DNA from: Sphingomonas jeddahensis | GTDB taxonomy: Bacteria > Pseudomonadota > Alphaproteobacteria > Sphingomonadales > Sphingomonadaceae | Length of the DNA: 64,000 nt | Reading direction: 5' to 3' | NCBI RefSeq assembly: GCF_001981525.1 | Contig: NZ_MPSB01000010.1 | Coordinates: 56,282 to 120,281 of the forward strand | The notes under the pieces: model-generated | Databases searched by the model: none | What the model was told of the DNA's origin: nothing | The model's input: the letters and a program-made list of their open reading frames with translations, nothing else | Shown here: piece after piece, positions 8,560-17,869 of the stretch | How positions within the stretch are numbered: position 1 is the stretch's first letter | Layout: each line of letters begins with the position of its first letter | Translations under genes and position numbers: made by a program

Positions 8560-8581
8560 CCCCTCCCCTGATGGGGAGGGG
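8560..8581. terminator. Hairpin between convergent genes
   Basis: CCCCTCCCC, a TGAT loop and GGGGAGGGG form a perfect nine-base-pair stem nine bases after the pirin stop and just before the convergent DUF2332 stop. It lacks a T-run on either strand, so termination is likely but not certain. The arms resemble the short half of repeat family E. Confidence 0.5.
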
Positions 8582-8591
8582 TGAAGAAGGT

Positions 8592-9692
8592 TCACTCCTT
8601 CTCGTACGCGCCACGCCGCATGACATAGTCGCGCGTTTCGTAGGGCGGCGACAGGCCCTCGATCCAGGCGCCATGCGCGTGGGTGAGCGCGACCAACTCC
8701 ATCGGGCGATCGCCCGGCCAGCCGCGCACGCGCACTTCGTGCCGGTGGAGATCGCGATTGGGCTCCATCATCACCCAACCCAGCCGGCGCTCCGGTGTCG
8801 CCCGCGCACCAGCGGCGTCCATGACACTCCGAATACGCTCGCGGGTTTCCACCGGCAGGTACTGCCAGACCACCGAGTGCATCAGCACGCGCGTCGTCCC
8901 CGCTGCTTGCGGTTCGGCGAGGCGCGCCTCGACCCAATCGGCCGCGTCGCCCTTGTCCAGCGCCACGCCCTGCTCCCGGATCATCGCGATGCCGCGCTCG
9001 ATCCGCTCCAGCCGCTCGGCGGCATCGACCCAGACGTACGCCGCGAGCCGCTCCGCCTCAGCGGGATCGCGAACGTCAACCGGCGCGACGTCGACGCCGC
9101 GGACCGATCGAATCGCGATCGGCAGGTCAGGCGGCACCGGCCCGCGCCATTCGGGCGCAATCGTCACCGGCGCATCGGCCGGCCCCTTGTGCACGCCGCC
9201 GAGATCAAAGGCATAGCGATCGATCAGGAGGTTGAGCCCCGCGCTGGAACCGATCTCCAGCACCTCCACACCCGGGCCGTACCGTTCGGCGAGGTGGAGC
9301 AGCCCGGTCATCAACCCGGCCGATCGCCCCGCCTCATTGGTCTGCGGTGGGCCATCGAGCCAGGGCAACAGCGCCGCGTCGTAATCGCGCATCGTGGCCC
9401 GCAACGCGGCGATCACCGCCGCCGGATCGGCTACCGCGCCAGTGAACACACCGTCGAGGCCTGCATCGCCGCCCCGTCGGTGAAGCCCGTGCAGCCCGCC
9501 GACCAGCCGCAGCACCAACGCGTCCGCCACCGGCTCGCCCGGCCAGTCCAGCACGCGCCGCCCCGTCTCGCTCGTCCGGTCAAGCGCATCGGCCAGCGCG
9601 GTGCAGATGCTCGCGGTGATCGGCGCATCCATGGCGCGGCAATAGCCCGCCTGGGTATGGAACGACTCGCGATTCTCGGCTTCGCTTCCCAT
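8592..9692 (-). CDS. DUF2332 family protein
   Basis: A 366-residue protein of the DUF2332 family. The conserved stretch [25 protein letters not shown] (about residues 130-155) looks like a methyltransferase-type nucleotide-binding loop, and [12 protein letters not shown] plus WVMMEPNRD are family hallmarks. No biochemical role is established. The frame remains open far upstream, through hisG on the other strand. The ATG at 9692 ([18 protein letters not shown]), 45 bases from the divergent hisG start, gives the family's usual length. Confidence 0.85.
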   Translation of the reverse strand: MGSEAENRESFHTQAGYCRAMDAPITASICTALADALDRTSETGRRVLDWPGEPVADALVLRLVGGLHGLHRRGGDAGLDGVFTGAVADPAAVIAALRATMRDYDAALLPWLDGPPQTNEAGRSAGLMTGLLHLAERYGPGVEVLEIGSSAGLNLLIDRYAFDLGGVHKGPADAPVTIAPEWRGPVPPDLPIAIRSVRGVDVAPVDVRDPAEAERLAAYVWVDAAERLERIERGIAMIREQGVALDKGDAADWVEARLAEPQAAGTTRVLMHSVVWQYLPVETRERIRSVMDAAGARATPERRLGWVMMEPNRDLHRHEVRVRGWPGDRPMELVALTHAHGAWIEGLSPPYETRDYVMRRGAYEKE

Positions 9693-9737
9693 GCGCCGCT
9701 TGTTGCGCCGATGCGGCGGGCTGGTAAAGCCGCGCGC

Positions 9738-10403
9738 ATGGCCGAACCGCTCGTCATTGCCGTGCCCAAGGGGCGTATCCTTGCCGAGGTGCAGCCGTTG
9801 CTCGCCGCCGCCGGAGTGGTGCCCGAAGCGGCGTTCTTCGACGAGGACAGCCGCGCGCTGCGCTTCGCCACCGAGGATCCCGGCATCGCGCTGATCCGCG
9901 TGCGCGCGTTCGATGTCGCGACCTTCGTGGCGCATGGCGCCGCGCAGCTCGGCATCGTCGGGTCGGACGTGCTTGGCGAGTTCGCCTACCCCGAGCTCTA
10001 CGCGCCGGTGGACCTGAAGATCGGCTATTGCCGCCTGTCGGTGGCCGAGCCGAAGAAACTTGCCGAAACCGACGACCCGCGCGGCTGGAGCCATGTGCGA
10101 GTCGCGACCAAATATCCCCATCTCACCGCCGAGCATTTCGCGCGCCGCGGCGTGCAGGCGGAGTGCATCAAGCTCAATGGCGCGATGGAACTGGCGCCGA
10201 TGCTGGGGCTGGCACCGCGCATTGTCGATCTCGTGTCGTCTGGGCGGACGCTGAAGGAGAACGGGCTGGTCGAGGTGGAGACGATCGTGGAGGTATCCTC
10301 GCGGCTGATCGTCAACCGCGCGGCGATGAAGATGCGCGCCGGGCGGGTGGTGCCGCTGGTCGAGGCTTTCCGCCGTGCGGTGAACGAGAAGGCGGCGGCA
10401 TGA
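9738..10403 (+). CDS. hisG: ATP phosphoribosyltransferase, short form HisG
   Basis: A 221-residue catalytic subunit for the first step of histidine synthesis, condensing ATP with PRPP. It starts [19 protein letters not shown] and carries the PRPP-binding stretch [20 protein letters not shown]. It lacks the C-terminal regulatory ACT-like domain of the 300-residue form. Short HisG works only with HisZ, a HisRS paralogue, which is not in this window and should lie elsewhere in the genome. The 3' end overlaps hisD in an ATGA junction. Confidence 0.95.
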   Translation: MAEPLVIAVPKGRILAEVQPLLAAAGVVPEAAFFDEDSRALRFATEDPGIALIRVRAFDVATFVAHGAAQLGIVGSDVLGEFAYPELYAPVDLKIGYCRLSVAEPKKLAETDDPRGWSHVRVATKYPHLTAEHFARRGVQAECIKLNGAMELAPMLGLAPRIVDLVSSGRTLKENGLVEVETIVEVSSRLIVNRAAMKMRAGRVVPLVEAFRRAVNEKAAA

Positions 10404-11686
10404 TCCGGCTGTCCACGACGGACGCATCGTTCGCGCAGGACTTCGCGGCGCTGGTCGATGCGCGGCGCGAATCGGATGCGGACGTGACGCGCGATGTGTC
10501 CACGATCCTGCGCAGCGTGCGCGAGGAGGGCGATGCGGCGCTCAAGGCGTTCACGCTGAGGCTCGACGGGCATGATCTGGACGAAAGCGGCTGGCAGGTC
10601 CCCCTCGCCGATTGCGCCGCGGCGTTCGACGCGCTCGATCCGGATTTGCGCGAGGCGCTGGAACTCGCCGCCAGCCGCATTCGGGCGTATCACGAGAAGC
10701 AACGCCCGGCGGACACCGCGTTCACCGACGATGCCGGCGTGCGGCTCGGTGCGCGGTGGCGGGCCGTGGATGCAGCGGGCGTGTACGTCCCCGGCGGGCG
10801 TGCCGCGTATCCGTCCACGCTGCTGATGAACGCGATTCCCGCCAAGGTCGCGGGAGTCGAGCGGCTGGTGGTGGTGACGCCCACGCCCAAGGGCACGATC
10901 AATCCTCTGGTCCTTGCCGCCGCGCATCTCGCGGGGGCGGACGAAGTGTGGCGCGTTGGTGGCGCGCAGGCGGTGGCCGCGCTCGCCTGGGGCACCGATC
11001 GCATCGCCCGCGTCGACGTCGTAACGGGGCCCGGCAACGCCTGGGTCGCGGAGGCCAAGCGGCAGGTCTATGGCGTAGTCGGCATCGACATGGTCGCCGG
11101 CCCCAGCGAGATCGTCGTCGTCGCCGATGGCCAGAACGATCCCGACTGGATCGCCGCCGACCTGCTGAGCCAGGCCGAGCATGACGTGACGACCCAGTCG
11201 ATCCTGTTCACTGACTCGCCCGAGTTCGCCGATGCCGTTGTCGATGCTGTCGAACGGCAGCTGATCGACCTGCCCACCGGCGAGACGGCACGGATCGCGT
11301 GGGAGAAAAGCGGCGCGATCGTACTGGTCCGCGATCTCGCCGAAGCGATGCCGCTGGTCGATCGCCTCGCGCCCGAGCATGTCGAGATTGCGGTGGACGA
11401 TCCTCAACCTCTGTTCGACCTGTTGCGCCACGCCGGCTCCGCGTTCCTGGGCCGGCATACCCCCGAGGCGATCGGTGATTATGTCGCCGGCCCCAACCAC
11501 GTCCTCCCCACCGGCCGCCGTGCGCGATTCGCCAGCGGACTGGGCGTGACCGACTTCATGAAGCGGACGAGCTTCCTGCAGCTCGACGCCGAGTCGCTGG
11601 CGAAGCTCGGCCCGGCAACGGTGGCGCTGGCGGAGGCGGAAGGGCTGCCGGCCCATGCGCAATCGGTGGCGCTGCGGCTGCGCTGA
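10400..11686 (+). CDS. hisD: Histidinol dehydrogenase
   Basis: A 428-residue zinc enzyme that oxidises histidinol to histidine in two NAD-dependent steps. The signature [20 protein letters not shown] appears here as [48 protein letters not shown] and the C-terminal [14 protein letters not shown] are all present. The last supplies a catalytic or metal histidine. Translation is coupled to hisG. The rest of the his pathway is not adjacent. Confidence 0.96.
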   Translation: MIRLSTTDASFAQDFAALVDARRESDADVTRDVSTILRSVREEGDAALKAFTLRLDGHDLDESGWQVPLADCAAAFDALDPDLREALELAASRIRAYHEKQRPADTAFTDDAGVRLGARWRAVDAAGVYVPGGRAAYPSTLLMNAIPAKVAGVERLVVVTPTPKGTINPLVLAAAHLAGADEVWRVGGAQAVAALAWGTDRIARVDVVTGPGNAWVAEAKRQVYGVVGIDMVAGPSEIVVVADGQNDPDWIAADLLSQAEHDVTTQSILFTDSPEFADAVVDAVERQLIDLPTGETARIAWEKSGAIVLVRDLAEAMPLVDRLAPEHVEIAVDDPQPLFDLLRHAGSAFLGRHTPEAIGDYVAGPNHVLPTGRRARFASGLGVTDFMKRTSFLQLDAESLAKLGPATVALAEAEGLPAHAQSVALRLR

Positions 11687-11839
11687 ACGTTCCGTTGTCC
11701 GAAGCCAAGTCGAGGGACCAGTAACCAGCGGGGCGCATGCCGCTGTGCCTCAACGGTGCTTGGCCCGAACGAAGCCACGATCAGCCAAGGGACCGAAATT
11801 CTCGACATTCCGCCCCACACGCGCGTAAGGGCCGCCGCC

Positions 11840-12295
11840 ATGTCCCGTACCGCTGCCCGTACCAAGGCCCGCGCCGCTGCGCGTCTAGCCGCCACCCAGG
11901 CCCTCTACCAGCACGAGATGGAGGGCACCGCCATTCCGGCGCTGCTGCACGAATTCCACCACCACCGGATCGGCGCGACGATCGAAGAGGCGGAATATGC
12001 CGAGGCGGACGTCGCCTTCTTCGACGATCTGGTCAGCGGCGCGCATGCCCGCGGCGGCGAGATCGACCAGTTGATCGCGGGCAAGCTGGCGAGCGGCTGG
12101 AGTCTCGAACGACTCGACAAGCCGATGAAGGCCATCCTGCGCGCTGGCACCTATGAGCTATTGTCGCGAGTCGACGTGCCCAAAGGGGCGGTGATCAGCG
12201 AATATGTCGATGTCGCGCATGCCTTTTACGAGCGGCGCGAGGCGGGCTTCGTCAACGGCCTGCTCGACGCGATCGCGCGCGAGGTGCGCGGCTGA
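11840..12295 (+). CDS. nusB: Transcription antitermination factor NusB
   Basis: A 151-residue all-helical RNA-binding protein that joins NusE (S10) on boxA of rRNA operons. The Arg-rich start RTKARAAARLAATQALYQHEM and the C-terminal DVPKGAVISEYVDVAHAFYERREAGFVNGLLDAIAREV are typical. The track's open frame extends 28 codons upstream, but MSRTAARTKARAAAR at 11840 is the family start. The 153-base spacer after hisD holds no gene I can support and may contain its promoter. A DUF4169 gene follows after one base. Confidence 0.93.
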   Translation: MSRTAARTKARAAARLAATQALYQHEMEGTAIPALLHEFHHHRIGATIEEAEYAEADVAFFDDLVSGAHARGGEIDQLIAGKLASGWSLERLDKPMKAILRAGTYELLSRVDVPKGAVISEYVDVAHAFYERREAGFVNGLLDAIAREVRG

Positions 12296-12296
12296 C

Positions 12297-12473
12297 ATGG
12301 GTGAGGTGATCAACCTGCGCCGCGCCCGCAAGGCGAAGGCGCGGGTTGAGGCCGAGCACAAGGCGGCGGCGAATCGCGTCGCGTTCGGCCGGACCAGGGC
12401 GGAGCGCGAGGCTGCTGCGGCAGAGACGGAGCGGCGCGACAAGGCGCTGGATGGGGCGAAGCGGGAGGAATGA
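12297..12473 (+). CDS. DUF4169 family small protein
   Basis: A 58-residue, highly charged protein beginning MGEVINLRRARKAKARVEAEHKAAANRVAFGRTRAER. This matches the DUF4169 pattern (GDVINLRxARK...NRxxFGRTKAE) found in many alphaproteobacteria, with no known function. Almost the whole chain is predicted as one long helix. It starts one base after the nusB stop, so it belongs to that operon. The longer frame upstream lies inside nusB and is not the start. Confidence 0.85.
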   Translation: MGEVINLRRARKAKARVEAEHKAAANRVAFGRTRAEREAAAAETERRDKALDGAKREE

Positions 12474-12486
12474 GCCGCGCCACGTT

Positions 12487-12568
12487 CGTCGTTCCCGCGC
12501 AGGCGGAGATTCATAGACGCTGAGCGTGCGGCTCCATCGATGGACCTGCGCGTATGGATCCGCGCCAC
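12487..12568. repeat. Degenerate palindromic repeat, family F (copy 1)
   Basis: The segment GTTCCCGCGCAGGCGGAGAT ... GCGGCTCCATCGAT ... GCGTATGGATCCGCG aligns with the copy at 39876, including the shared centre CGCTGAG-GTGCGGCTCCATCGAT. The outer right arm is lost. It lies between DUF4169 and the convergent MAPEG gene. The remaining spacer of about 20 bases shows nothing else. Confidence 0.7.
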
Positions 12569-12589
12569 AGCGGGGGTGGCGTGGTGAAA

Positions 12590-13030
12590 TCACCCTCGCG
12601 GCACCGCCTCCACCGGAACGATCGTCATCGCGCCGGATCCGCCCGCATCGACAGCGATCGCCAGCGCCCAGCCGGCGAGGATCAGCGTCACCACCCAGGT
12701 CACCAGCGCACCGCCGGCGCGCAGCGGATTGGGCGCCCGCCGCATCATGCCAAGCGGGTGGGCGATTCGCGCCAGCACGAACAGCGCGCCGATCACCCAC
12801 AAGGCAACCAGCGGCCCGCGCGCCAGCTCGATCAGCGCCATCAGGATCAGCACGATCGGCGCATATTCGGTGAAGTTGGCGTGACTGCGCATGCCCGAGA
12901 GCATGACGGCATCCCCGCCGTCGCCCATCGGCACCTTGCCGCGCACCCGCCCGCGCACGACGCGCGCGGCGAGCCAGATGTTGACCGCTCCGCAGGCCGC
13001 GGCGATGGCGAGCGTCACCGGCAGGATCAT
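12590..13030 (-). CDS. MAPEG family membrane protein
   Basis: A 146-residue integral membrane protein with four hydrophobic segments (about residues 2-20, 55-73, 76-93 and 108-130). The MAPEG signature is the loop RSHANFTEYAPIVLILMALIE, in which the R-x-H-x-N-x-x-E-x-x-P pattern is conserved. Animal relatives conjugate glutathione to lipids; bacterial function is not settled. The ATG at 13030 begins directly with the first membrane helix; an open frame further upstream overlaps rpmF and is rejected. It appears to be a lone gene, convergent with the nusB unit. Confidence 0.88.
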   Translation of the reverse strand: MILPVTLAIAAACGAVNIWLAARVVRGRVRGKVPMGDGGDAVMLSGMRSHANFTEYAPIVLILMALIELARGPLVALWVIGALFVLARIAHPLGMMRRAPNPLRAGGALVTWVVTLILAGWALAIAVDAGGSGAMTIVPVEAVPRG

Positions 13031-13227
13031 GGCACCCCTTCCACCTTTTCCGTCACCCAGATCGTGCCAGCATGCCGCGCCGCTTGCAACGCGCGCACGA
13101 TCCGCTATAGGCGCAGGCTTCGCGATGCGCCCGGCTGCCCGGCGCGGCCGGTGTATAAGCCGGTCCGTGCCGATCGTCGTCGGGCCAATCGCATTTGTTT
13201 CGACCAATATAAGATCAAGGTGCCGCG

Positions 13228-13407
13228 ATGGCCGTCCCCAAGCGAAAGACTTCCCCCTCCCGCCGTGGCATGCGCCGCGCGCACGACGCTTTGTCGGTCG
13301 AGGCGTTCCAGGAATGCCCGAACTGCGGCGAGCTGCGTCGCCCGCACAATCTGTGCACGGCATGCGGCCATTATAACGGCCGCGAAGTCGTCTCGGTCGA
13401 GGGCTGA
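13228..13407 (+). CDS. rpmF: 50S ribosomal protein L32
   Basis: A 59-residue ribosomal protein that starts [20 protein letters not shown], followed by a zinc ribbon made of CPNC and CTAC at residues about 30-46 and ending [11 protein letters not shown]. Both cysteine pairs are intact, so this is the zinc-binding form. It precedes plsX and fabH, the arrangement seen in many bacteria, linking ribosome and lipid synthesis genes. The 197-base spacer to the divergent MAPEG start holds the probable promoter (TTGTTT about 30 bases before the ATG), but I cannot place it firmly. Confidence 0.95.
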   Translation: MAVPKRKTSPSRRGMRRAHDALSVEAFQECPNCGELRRPHNLCTACGHYNGREVVSVEG

Positions 13408-13483
13408 CATCGGCGATCGCGTGGCACAAAGTGTGTCACGCGCGTTTCGGTTGCGCTGATTAGGTTACGGAGTTCGTCCCGCC

Positions 13484-14518
13484 ATGGCCGACAAGTCCTG
13501 GATCGCCGTCGATGCGATGGGCGGCGACGAAGGGCTGGCGGTGATGCTGGCGGGCGTTGCGCGGGCGCGACACCGGTTCGAGGGGATGAAGTTCCTGCTC
13601 GTCGGTGAGGAATCCGCGATTCGCGACGGGCTGACCAAGCACCCGAACCTCGGCGAGCATGCCGAGATCGTCCACGCGCCTGATGTTATCTCGGGCGACG
13701 AAAAGGCGGGCGCTGCACTGCGGCGCGCCAAGACCACCTCGATGGGCGTTGCGATCGACTGCGTGAAGCAGGGCCGCGCCGGCGCCGCCGTGTCGTCCGG
13801 CAATACCGGCGCGCTGATGGCAATGGCCAAGCTCGCGCTGCGTACCATGCCCGGCATTGATCGCCCTGCGCTCGCCGCGCTGCTGCCGACGCTGGGCGAG
13901 AATGACGTGGTGGTGCTCGATCTAGGCGCGAACACCGAGGTCGAGGCCAAAAATCTCGTTCAGTTCGCCGTTATGGGAGCAGCTTACGCTCGCGTCACGA
14001 TGGATCTGGAGAGCCCTCGAGTCGCGCTGCTGAACATCGGCAGTGAGGATCAAAAGGGTACCGAGGAAATCCGCGACGCGGCCGCCGCACTGCGCAGCGC
14101 CAATCACTTGCCGATGACCTTCGCCGGTTTTGTCGAAGGCGATCGTCTGTCGCGCGGTGAGCATGACGTGATCGTTTGCGACGGCTTCTCCGGCAACATA
14201 GCGTTGAAAACCGCCGAAGGAACCGCGCGATTTGTCGGCGATCTGCTGAAGCGTGCCTTCACCAGTTCGGTTCGCTCCAAGATCGGCTTCCTGATCTCGC
14301 GTCCCGCGACGCAGCTTTTGCGCGATCACCTCGATCCCAACAACCACAATGGCGCCGTCTTCCTCGGCCTCAACGGGCTGGTGCTGAAAAGCCATGGCAG
14401 CGCGAACGAGATCGGCGTGGCCAATGCGATCGGGGTCGCGGCGAAGATGGTCCAGGCCGATCTCGCGCGGCGGATCGCCGACGACCTGCGGCATTTCGAG
14501 CAGGAGAAGGCGGCATGA
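13484..14518 (+). CDS. plsX: Phosphate acyltransferase PlsX
   Basis: A 344-residue peripheral membrane enzyme that converts acyl-ACP to acyl-phosphate, feeding PlsY in phospholipid synthesis. The N-terminal [10 protein letters not shown], the [12 protein letters not shown] and [20 protein letters not shown] blocks, and [16 protein letters not shown] with [31 protein letters not shown] are the family hallmarks. It lies 76 bases after rpmF and overlaps fabH by four bases (ATGA), so the two lipid genes are coupled. Confidence 0.97.
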   Translation: MADKSWIAVDAMGGDEGLAVMLAGVARARHRFEGMKFLLVGEESAIRDGLTKHPNLGEHAEIVHAPDVISGDEKAGAALRRAKTTSMGVAIDCVKQGRAGAAVSSGNTGALMAMAKLALRTMPGIDRPALAALLPTLGENDVVVLDLGANTEVEAKNLVQFAVMGAAYARVTMDLESPRVALLNIGSEDQKGTEEIRDAAAALRSANHLPMTFAGFVEGDRLSRGEHDVIVCDGFSGNIALKTAEGTARFVGDLLKRAFTSSVRSKIGFLISRPATQLLRDHLDPNNHNGAVFLGLNGLVLKSHGSANEIGVANAIGVAAKMVQADLARRIADDLRHFEQEKAA

Positions 14519-15483
14519 TTCGCAGCGTCATCACCGGCACCGGATCGGCGCTGCCCGCGCGGCGCGTGTCGAACGCCGACCTTGCCGAGGTGGTCGATAC
14601 GACCGACGAGTGGATTGTCGAGCGTACCGGCATCCGTTTCCGGCACATCGCCGGTTCGGACGAGACCACCGCCACCCTCGCCCGCGATGCGGCGAGCGCG
14701 GCGATCGCCGCCGCCGGCGTGACGGCGCAGGACATCGACCTGATCGTTCTCGCTACTGCGACCCCCGACCAGACGTTTCCGTCCAGCGCCACCAAAGTGC
14801 AGGCGATGCTGGGCATCGACGATTGCGTCGCCTTCGACGTTGCCGCGGTCTGCTCCGGCTTCCTCTATGCGGTGCAGGTGGCGGACAGCATGATCCGGGC
14901 CGGCGCGCACCGCCGGGCGCTGGTGATCGGCGCCGAGACGTTCAGCCGAATCCTCGACTGGGAGGACCGCACCACCTGCGTGCTGTTCGGTGATGGCGCC
15001 GGCGCAATGGTGCTGGAAGCGCAGGAAAGCGCCGAGGCGGATGGCCGCGGCATCCTAGCGACTCGGCTCCACGCCGATGGGCGGCACAACGAATTGCTCT
15101 ATGTCGATGGTGGTCCCTCGACCACCGGCACCGTCGGCAAGCTGCGCATGAAGGGCCGCGAGGTGTTCCGCCACGCGGTGGTGAACCTTGCGGCGGTGAT
15201 GGAGGAATCGCTCGGCGTTGCCGGCCTCACCTCCGCCGATGTCGACTGGGTGGTGCCGCACCAAGCCAACGCCCGAATCCTCGACGCGACTGCACGCAAG
15301 CTGGGCCTGCCGGCGGAGAAGGTGGTGCTGACGGTGGATCAGCACGCCAACACCTCCGCCGCGTCGGTGCCGCTCGCGCTTGATACTGCGGTTCGCGACG
15401 GGCGCATCCAGCCCGGGCAAATCGTGGTGCTGGAAGCGATGGGCGGCGGGTTCACCTGGGGCGCTGCCATCGTCCGTTTCTGA
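14515..15483 (+). CDS. fabH: 3-oxoacyl-ACP synthase III
   Basis: A 322-residue ketoacyl synthase that starts fatty acid chains from acetyl-CoA and malonyl-ACP. Cys113 is the nucleophile in VCSGFLY, with the partner His in VPHQANARI and Asn in [12 protein letters not shown]. The C-terminal GGGFTWGA is also typical. Its ATG sits on the plsX stop. Specificity for acetyl- versus branched-chain starters cannot be read from the sequence, though a branched-chain dehydrogenase operon lies 24 kb away. Confidence 0.96.
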   Translation: MIRSVITGTGSALPARRVSNADLAEVVDTTDEWIVERTGIRFRHIAGSDETTATLARDAASAAIAAAGVTAQDIDLIVLATATPDQTFPSSATKVQAMLGIDDCVAFDVAAVCSGFLYAVQVADSMIRAGAHRRALVIGAETFSRILDWEDRTTCVLFGDGAGAMVLEAQESAEADGRGILATRLHADGRHNELLYVDGGPSTTGTVGKLRMKGREVFRHAVVNLAAVMEESLGVAGLTSADVDWVVPHQANARILDATARKLGLPAEKVVLTVDQHANTSAASVPLALDTAVRDGRIQPGQIVVLEAMGGGFTWGAAIVRF

Positions 15484-15570
15484 TACGCGGGCGCATCGAC
15501 ATGCGTCTTCCGATATTCACGTGACGATGTTAACCTGCCGCAAGGCTGCGGGTGGGGAGTAAGTTCTGCG

Positions 15571-15873
15571 ATGAGTGATGCGGGCACGTTGACCAGGGCC
15601 GATCTGGCGGAGTCGCTGCATCGCCAGGTAGGGCTGTCGCGCGCCGATTCGGCGCGGCTGGTCGAGCAGATCCTGGAGTCGCTCTGCGGGGCGCTCGCCA
15701 AGGGCGAGAATGTGAAGATCTCCGGATTTGGCACCTTTGTGCTGCGCGACAAGGGCGAGCGGATCGGTCGCAACCCGAAGACCGGCGTCGAAGTGCCGAT
15801 CGCGCCGCGCCGCGTGCTCACCTTCCGCGCCAGCCAGATGATGCGTGATCGCATCGTGGACACGAGCACGTGA
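15571..15873 (+). CDS. ihfA: Integration host factor subunit alpha
   Basis: A 100-residue DNA-bending protein that forms a heterodimer with IhfB. It starts [30 protein letters not shown] and carries the beta-arm [38 protein letters not shown] with the intercalating Pro in the NPKTG loop, which is specific to IHF/HU. IHF-alpha rather than HU is supported by the neighbouring MerR gene, a common pair in alphaproteobacteria. The spacer of 87 bases after fabH may carry its own promoter. Its stop overlaps the next GTG. Confidence 0.93.
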   Translation: MSDAGTLTRADLAESLHRQVGLSRADSARLVEQILESLCGALAKGENVKISGFGTFVLRDKGERIGRNPKTGVEVPIAPRRVLTFRASQMMRDRIVDTST

Positions 15874-16223
15874 GCGACACGGGCAAGGCAGAAGGCGCCT
15901 TCCGCACCATCGGGGAGGTGACGGCAGCAACCGGAGTCGCGCCGCATGTGCTGCGCTACTGGGAATCGCGCTTTCCCGAGCTTCGGCCAGTAACCCGTGC
16001 CGGCAACCGTCGCTATTATCGCCCGGCGGACGTTGCGTTGGTCGAGCGGATTCAGCGACTGCTCGGCACCGAGGGCTATACGGTAAAGGGCGTGCAGAAG
16101 CTGCTCGCGAGCGAAGGGCGCGGCGTGCAGCAGCCTGCCTCCGCACCGAACGCGGCGCTGGCCGCAATGCCAGCGCTGCGCGCGATTCGTGATCGGCTGC
16201 AACGGGCGCTCGACGCCGCTTAG
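15870..16223 (+). CDS. MerR family transcriptional regulator
   Basis: A 117-residue regulator with an N-terminal winged helix-turn-helix: [55 protein letters not shown] (residues about 10-66), the canonical MerR pattern ending in RRYY. The C-terminal half is short and has no clear sensor cysteines. The GTG start overlaps the ihfA TGA (GTGA). The ihfA-merR pair is conserved in alphaproteobacteria, but the target is unknown. It ends 17 bases before the convergent thiD stop. Confidence 0.9.
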   Translation: MSDTGKAEGAFRTIGEVTAATGVAPHVLRYWESRFPELRPVTRAGNRRYYRPADVALVERIQRLLGTEGYTVKGVQKLLASEGRGVQQPASAPNAALAAMPALRAIRDRLQRALDAA

Positions 16224-16240
16224 ACCGGCCTCACAGGGCC

Positions 16241-17074
16241 TTATTCCACCCGGACCTTGTGGTGTCCCATCGGACCGTGGCCGGCGCCGAAGCCGGGTGC
16301 TTCAAGCAACGCTTGGCGCACGAAGATGCGCGCCCGCCCGATCGCATCCGGCAGCGCAAGACCGCGGCCCAGCCCCTCCGCAATGCCGCTGGCAAGGGTA
16401 CAGCCGGTGCCATGCGTGTGCCGCGTTTCGATGCGCGGATCGGTCCACACCATGTCCGTGTCATCCGGCATGATCAGATTGTCGGCGACCAAGTCACCGG
16501 GCAGCCCTTCAGGCACCAGAACCTCGCCGGTTGCGCGCGGGGGAAGGTGCCCTCCTTTTGCCAGCACGGCGGCACCTGTTGAGAGCGCAAGCGCGCGTCC
16601 TGCGACAATGGCGTCGCTTTCCGACTCCACTGACAAGCCGGTAAGCGCCGCGAGTTCAGGCGCATTGGGCGTCACCAGTGTCGCCGATCGCATCAGCCGA
16701 TCAAAGGCGGCGATCGTATCCGCGTTGGCGAGAACCGAACCGGAAGTGGCGACCATCACCGGATCGAACACGACCGGCACGCCCGCCACCGTTTCCAGCA
16801 CCTCCGCCACTGCGAACGCCGTCTCGGCCGAGCCGATCATGCCGATCTTCACCGCGTCCACGCCGAGGTCGTCGATGCAGGACCGCATCTGCTGCACGAC
16901 CATGGCGGCCGGAATCGGAAGTACCCCCTGAACGCCCAGCGTGTTCTGCGCAGTGATCGCGGTGATCGCCGTCATCGCATGGCCGCCGAGCATCGTGACG
17001 GTGCGGATGTCGGCTTGGATGCCCGCCCCGCCCCCCGAATCGGAACCGGCGATGATTAGGATACGGCTGGTCAT
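16241..17074 (-). CDS. thiD: Hydroxymethylpyrimidine/phosphomethylpyrimidine kinase
   Basis: A 277-residue kinase of the ribokinase fold that phosphorylates HMP and HMP-P in thiamine synthesis. The start [22 protein letters not shown], the DPVMVATSG stretch and the C-terminal anion hole [17 protein letters not shown] are diagnostic, the last with the catalytic aspartate position replaced in the usual GTGC context. No TPP riboswitch was recognised upstream; the first 97 bases upstream are occupied by a family E repeat. Confidence 0.93.
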   Translation of the reverse strand: MTSRILIIAGSDSGGGAGIQADIRTVTMLGGHAMTAITAITAQNTLGVQGVLPIPAAMVVQQMRSCIDDLGVDAVKIGMIGSAETAFAVAEVLETVAGVPVVFDPVMVATSGSVLANADTIAAFDRLMRSATLVTPNAPELAALTGLSVESESDAIVAGRALALSTGAAVLAKGGHLPPRATGEVLVPEGLPGDLVADNLIMPDDTDMVWTDPRIETRHTHGTGCTLASGIAEGLGRGLALPDAIGRARIFVRQALLEAPGFGAGHGPMGHHKVRVE

Positions 17075-17171
17075 CTCCCCTCCCGCTGGCCGGAGCGGTC
17101 GGGGGAGGGTCTGTCAGCAAACGGGTAGGAGGTGGACATGCCCTCCCCTAACCCCTCCCGCCAGCGGGAGG
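17075..17171. repeat. Paired palindromic repeat, family E (copy 1)
   Basis: The left half starts CTCCCCTCCCGCTGGCCGGA and continues GGGGGAGGGTCTGTCAG. The right half is CCCTCCCCTAACCCCTCCCG, then CCAGCGGGAGG. It begins one base upstream of the thiD start codon, so it is the thiD leader. On the other side it reaches into the DUF1272 frame and supplies its last residues and stop. Relatives lie at 38330, 50090, 56475 and 60667, with a divergent one at 26618. Confidence 0.8.
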
Positions 17172-17390
17172 CGAATGATGCCGCTGCGTTGACGCCGGGT
17201 ACTTGGTCAGCGCTGCGCCGACTCGCGCGGGGCGGTCGAGCAACTCGCCGCCGCAATTGGGGCAGCGCTCGTCCAGCGCATCCACGCAATCCGCGCAAAA
17301 GGTGCATTCGAACGAGCAGATGAACGCTCCGCCCTCATCAGCGGGCAGGTCCACGCCGCATCGTTCGCAGTCGGGGCGCATCTCAAGCAT
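17148..17390 (-). CDS. DUF1272 zinc-ribbon protein
   Basis: An 80-residue protein. [56 protein letters not shown] is the DUF1272 pattern, with four CxxC or CxxxC pairs likely to hold two zinc ions. The family's conserved part ends near residue 57. The remaining 23 residues (through [13 protein letters not shown]) include sequence read from the family E repeat at 17075-17171, where the stop codon also lies. Function is unknown. It is cotranscribed downstream of the thioesterase (nine-base gap). Confidence 0.8.
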   Translation of the reverse strand: MLEMRPDCERCGVDLPADEGGAFICSFECTFCADCVDALDERCPNCGGELLDRPARVGAALTKYPASTQRHHSPPAGGRG

Positions 17391-17399
17391 CGCCGCGCC

Positions 17400-17843
17400 T
17401 TACGCCACGCGATCCGGCTGCGCCACCAGCAGCGCGCCGAGGAATCGGCGCACCTCGCCTTCGATGGCCAGCGGGCGGCCGGTCGGCAGATGGACGTTGA
17501 CGCTGACCATCTCGATCACGTTGCACAGTTCGCCACGCTGGTTGGCGATCTCGAAGCGCTTGGTAAGGCTTGACGTGCCGATCCGCTCGATGCGGACGGA
17601 GACGTCGACGGTGTCGCCGAGCACCAGCGGCTGGAGGTAATCGACGTTGGCGCGGCGGACGTGGAATTCCATCTCGCGCCACGTTTCGCCCAACGCCTCG
17701 GCGATGCCGGTCCACTCCCAAAATTCGGTAACCGCAACGTCGGCATATTCGAGATAGCGCGAATTGAAGACCACACGCTGGCCGTCGATCTCGGCATAGC
17801 GGACTCTGAATGCGGTGGAGAAGGCGAAACCGGGGCGGGGCAT
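17400..17843 (-). CDS. 4-hydroxybenzoyl-CoA-thioesterase-like hotdog protein
   Basis: A 147-residue single hotdog domain. FRVRYAEIDGQRVVFNSRYLEYADVAVTEFWEW (residues about 12-44) is the YbgC/4HBT signature with the catalytic Asp of the D-x-Q/M-G-x-V-x-N/H-x-x-Y pattern. It should hydrolyse an acyl-CoA; the acyl group is unknown. The open frame runs upstream through the TauE gene, but MPRPGFAFS at 17843 is the family start. It lies 26 bases after the TauE stop, so TauE, thioesterase and DUF1272 probably share a transcript. Confidence 0.88.
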   Translation of the reverse strand: MPRPGFAFSTAFRVRYAEIDGQRVVFNSRYLEYADVAVTEFWEWTGIAEALGETWREMEFHVRRANVDYLQPLVLGDTVDVSVRIERIGTSSLTKRFEIANQRGELCNVIEMVSVNVHLPTGRPLAIEGEVRRFLGALLVAQPDRVA

Positions 17844-17869
17844 TGAACGGTCCTTGATTGACGCCGGGG

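Noticed and set aside
8019..10403. 794-codon plus-strand frame including hisG
   Set aside because: Only the last 221 codons match a family (HisG). The upstream part overlaps pirin and DUF2332 and is composition-driven.
8592..10427. N-terminal extension of the DUF2332 frame through hisG
   Set aside because: The extension is antisense to hisG; family similarity begins at the ATG at 9692.
16224..17075. TPP riboswitch for thiD
   Set aside because: The region upstream of thiD is a family E palindromic repeat; the conserved THI-box segments were not seen.
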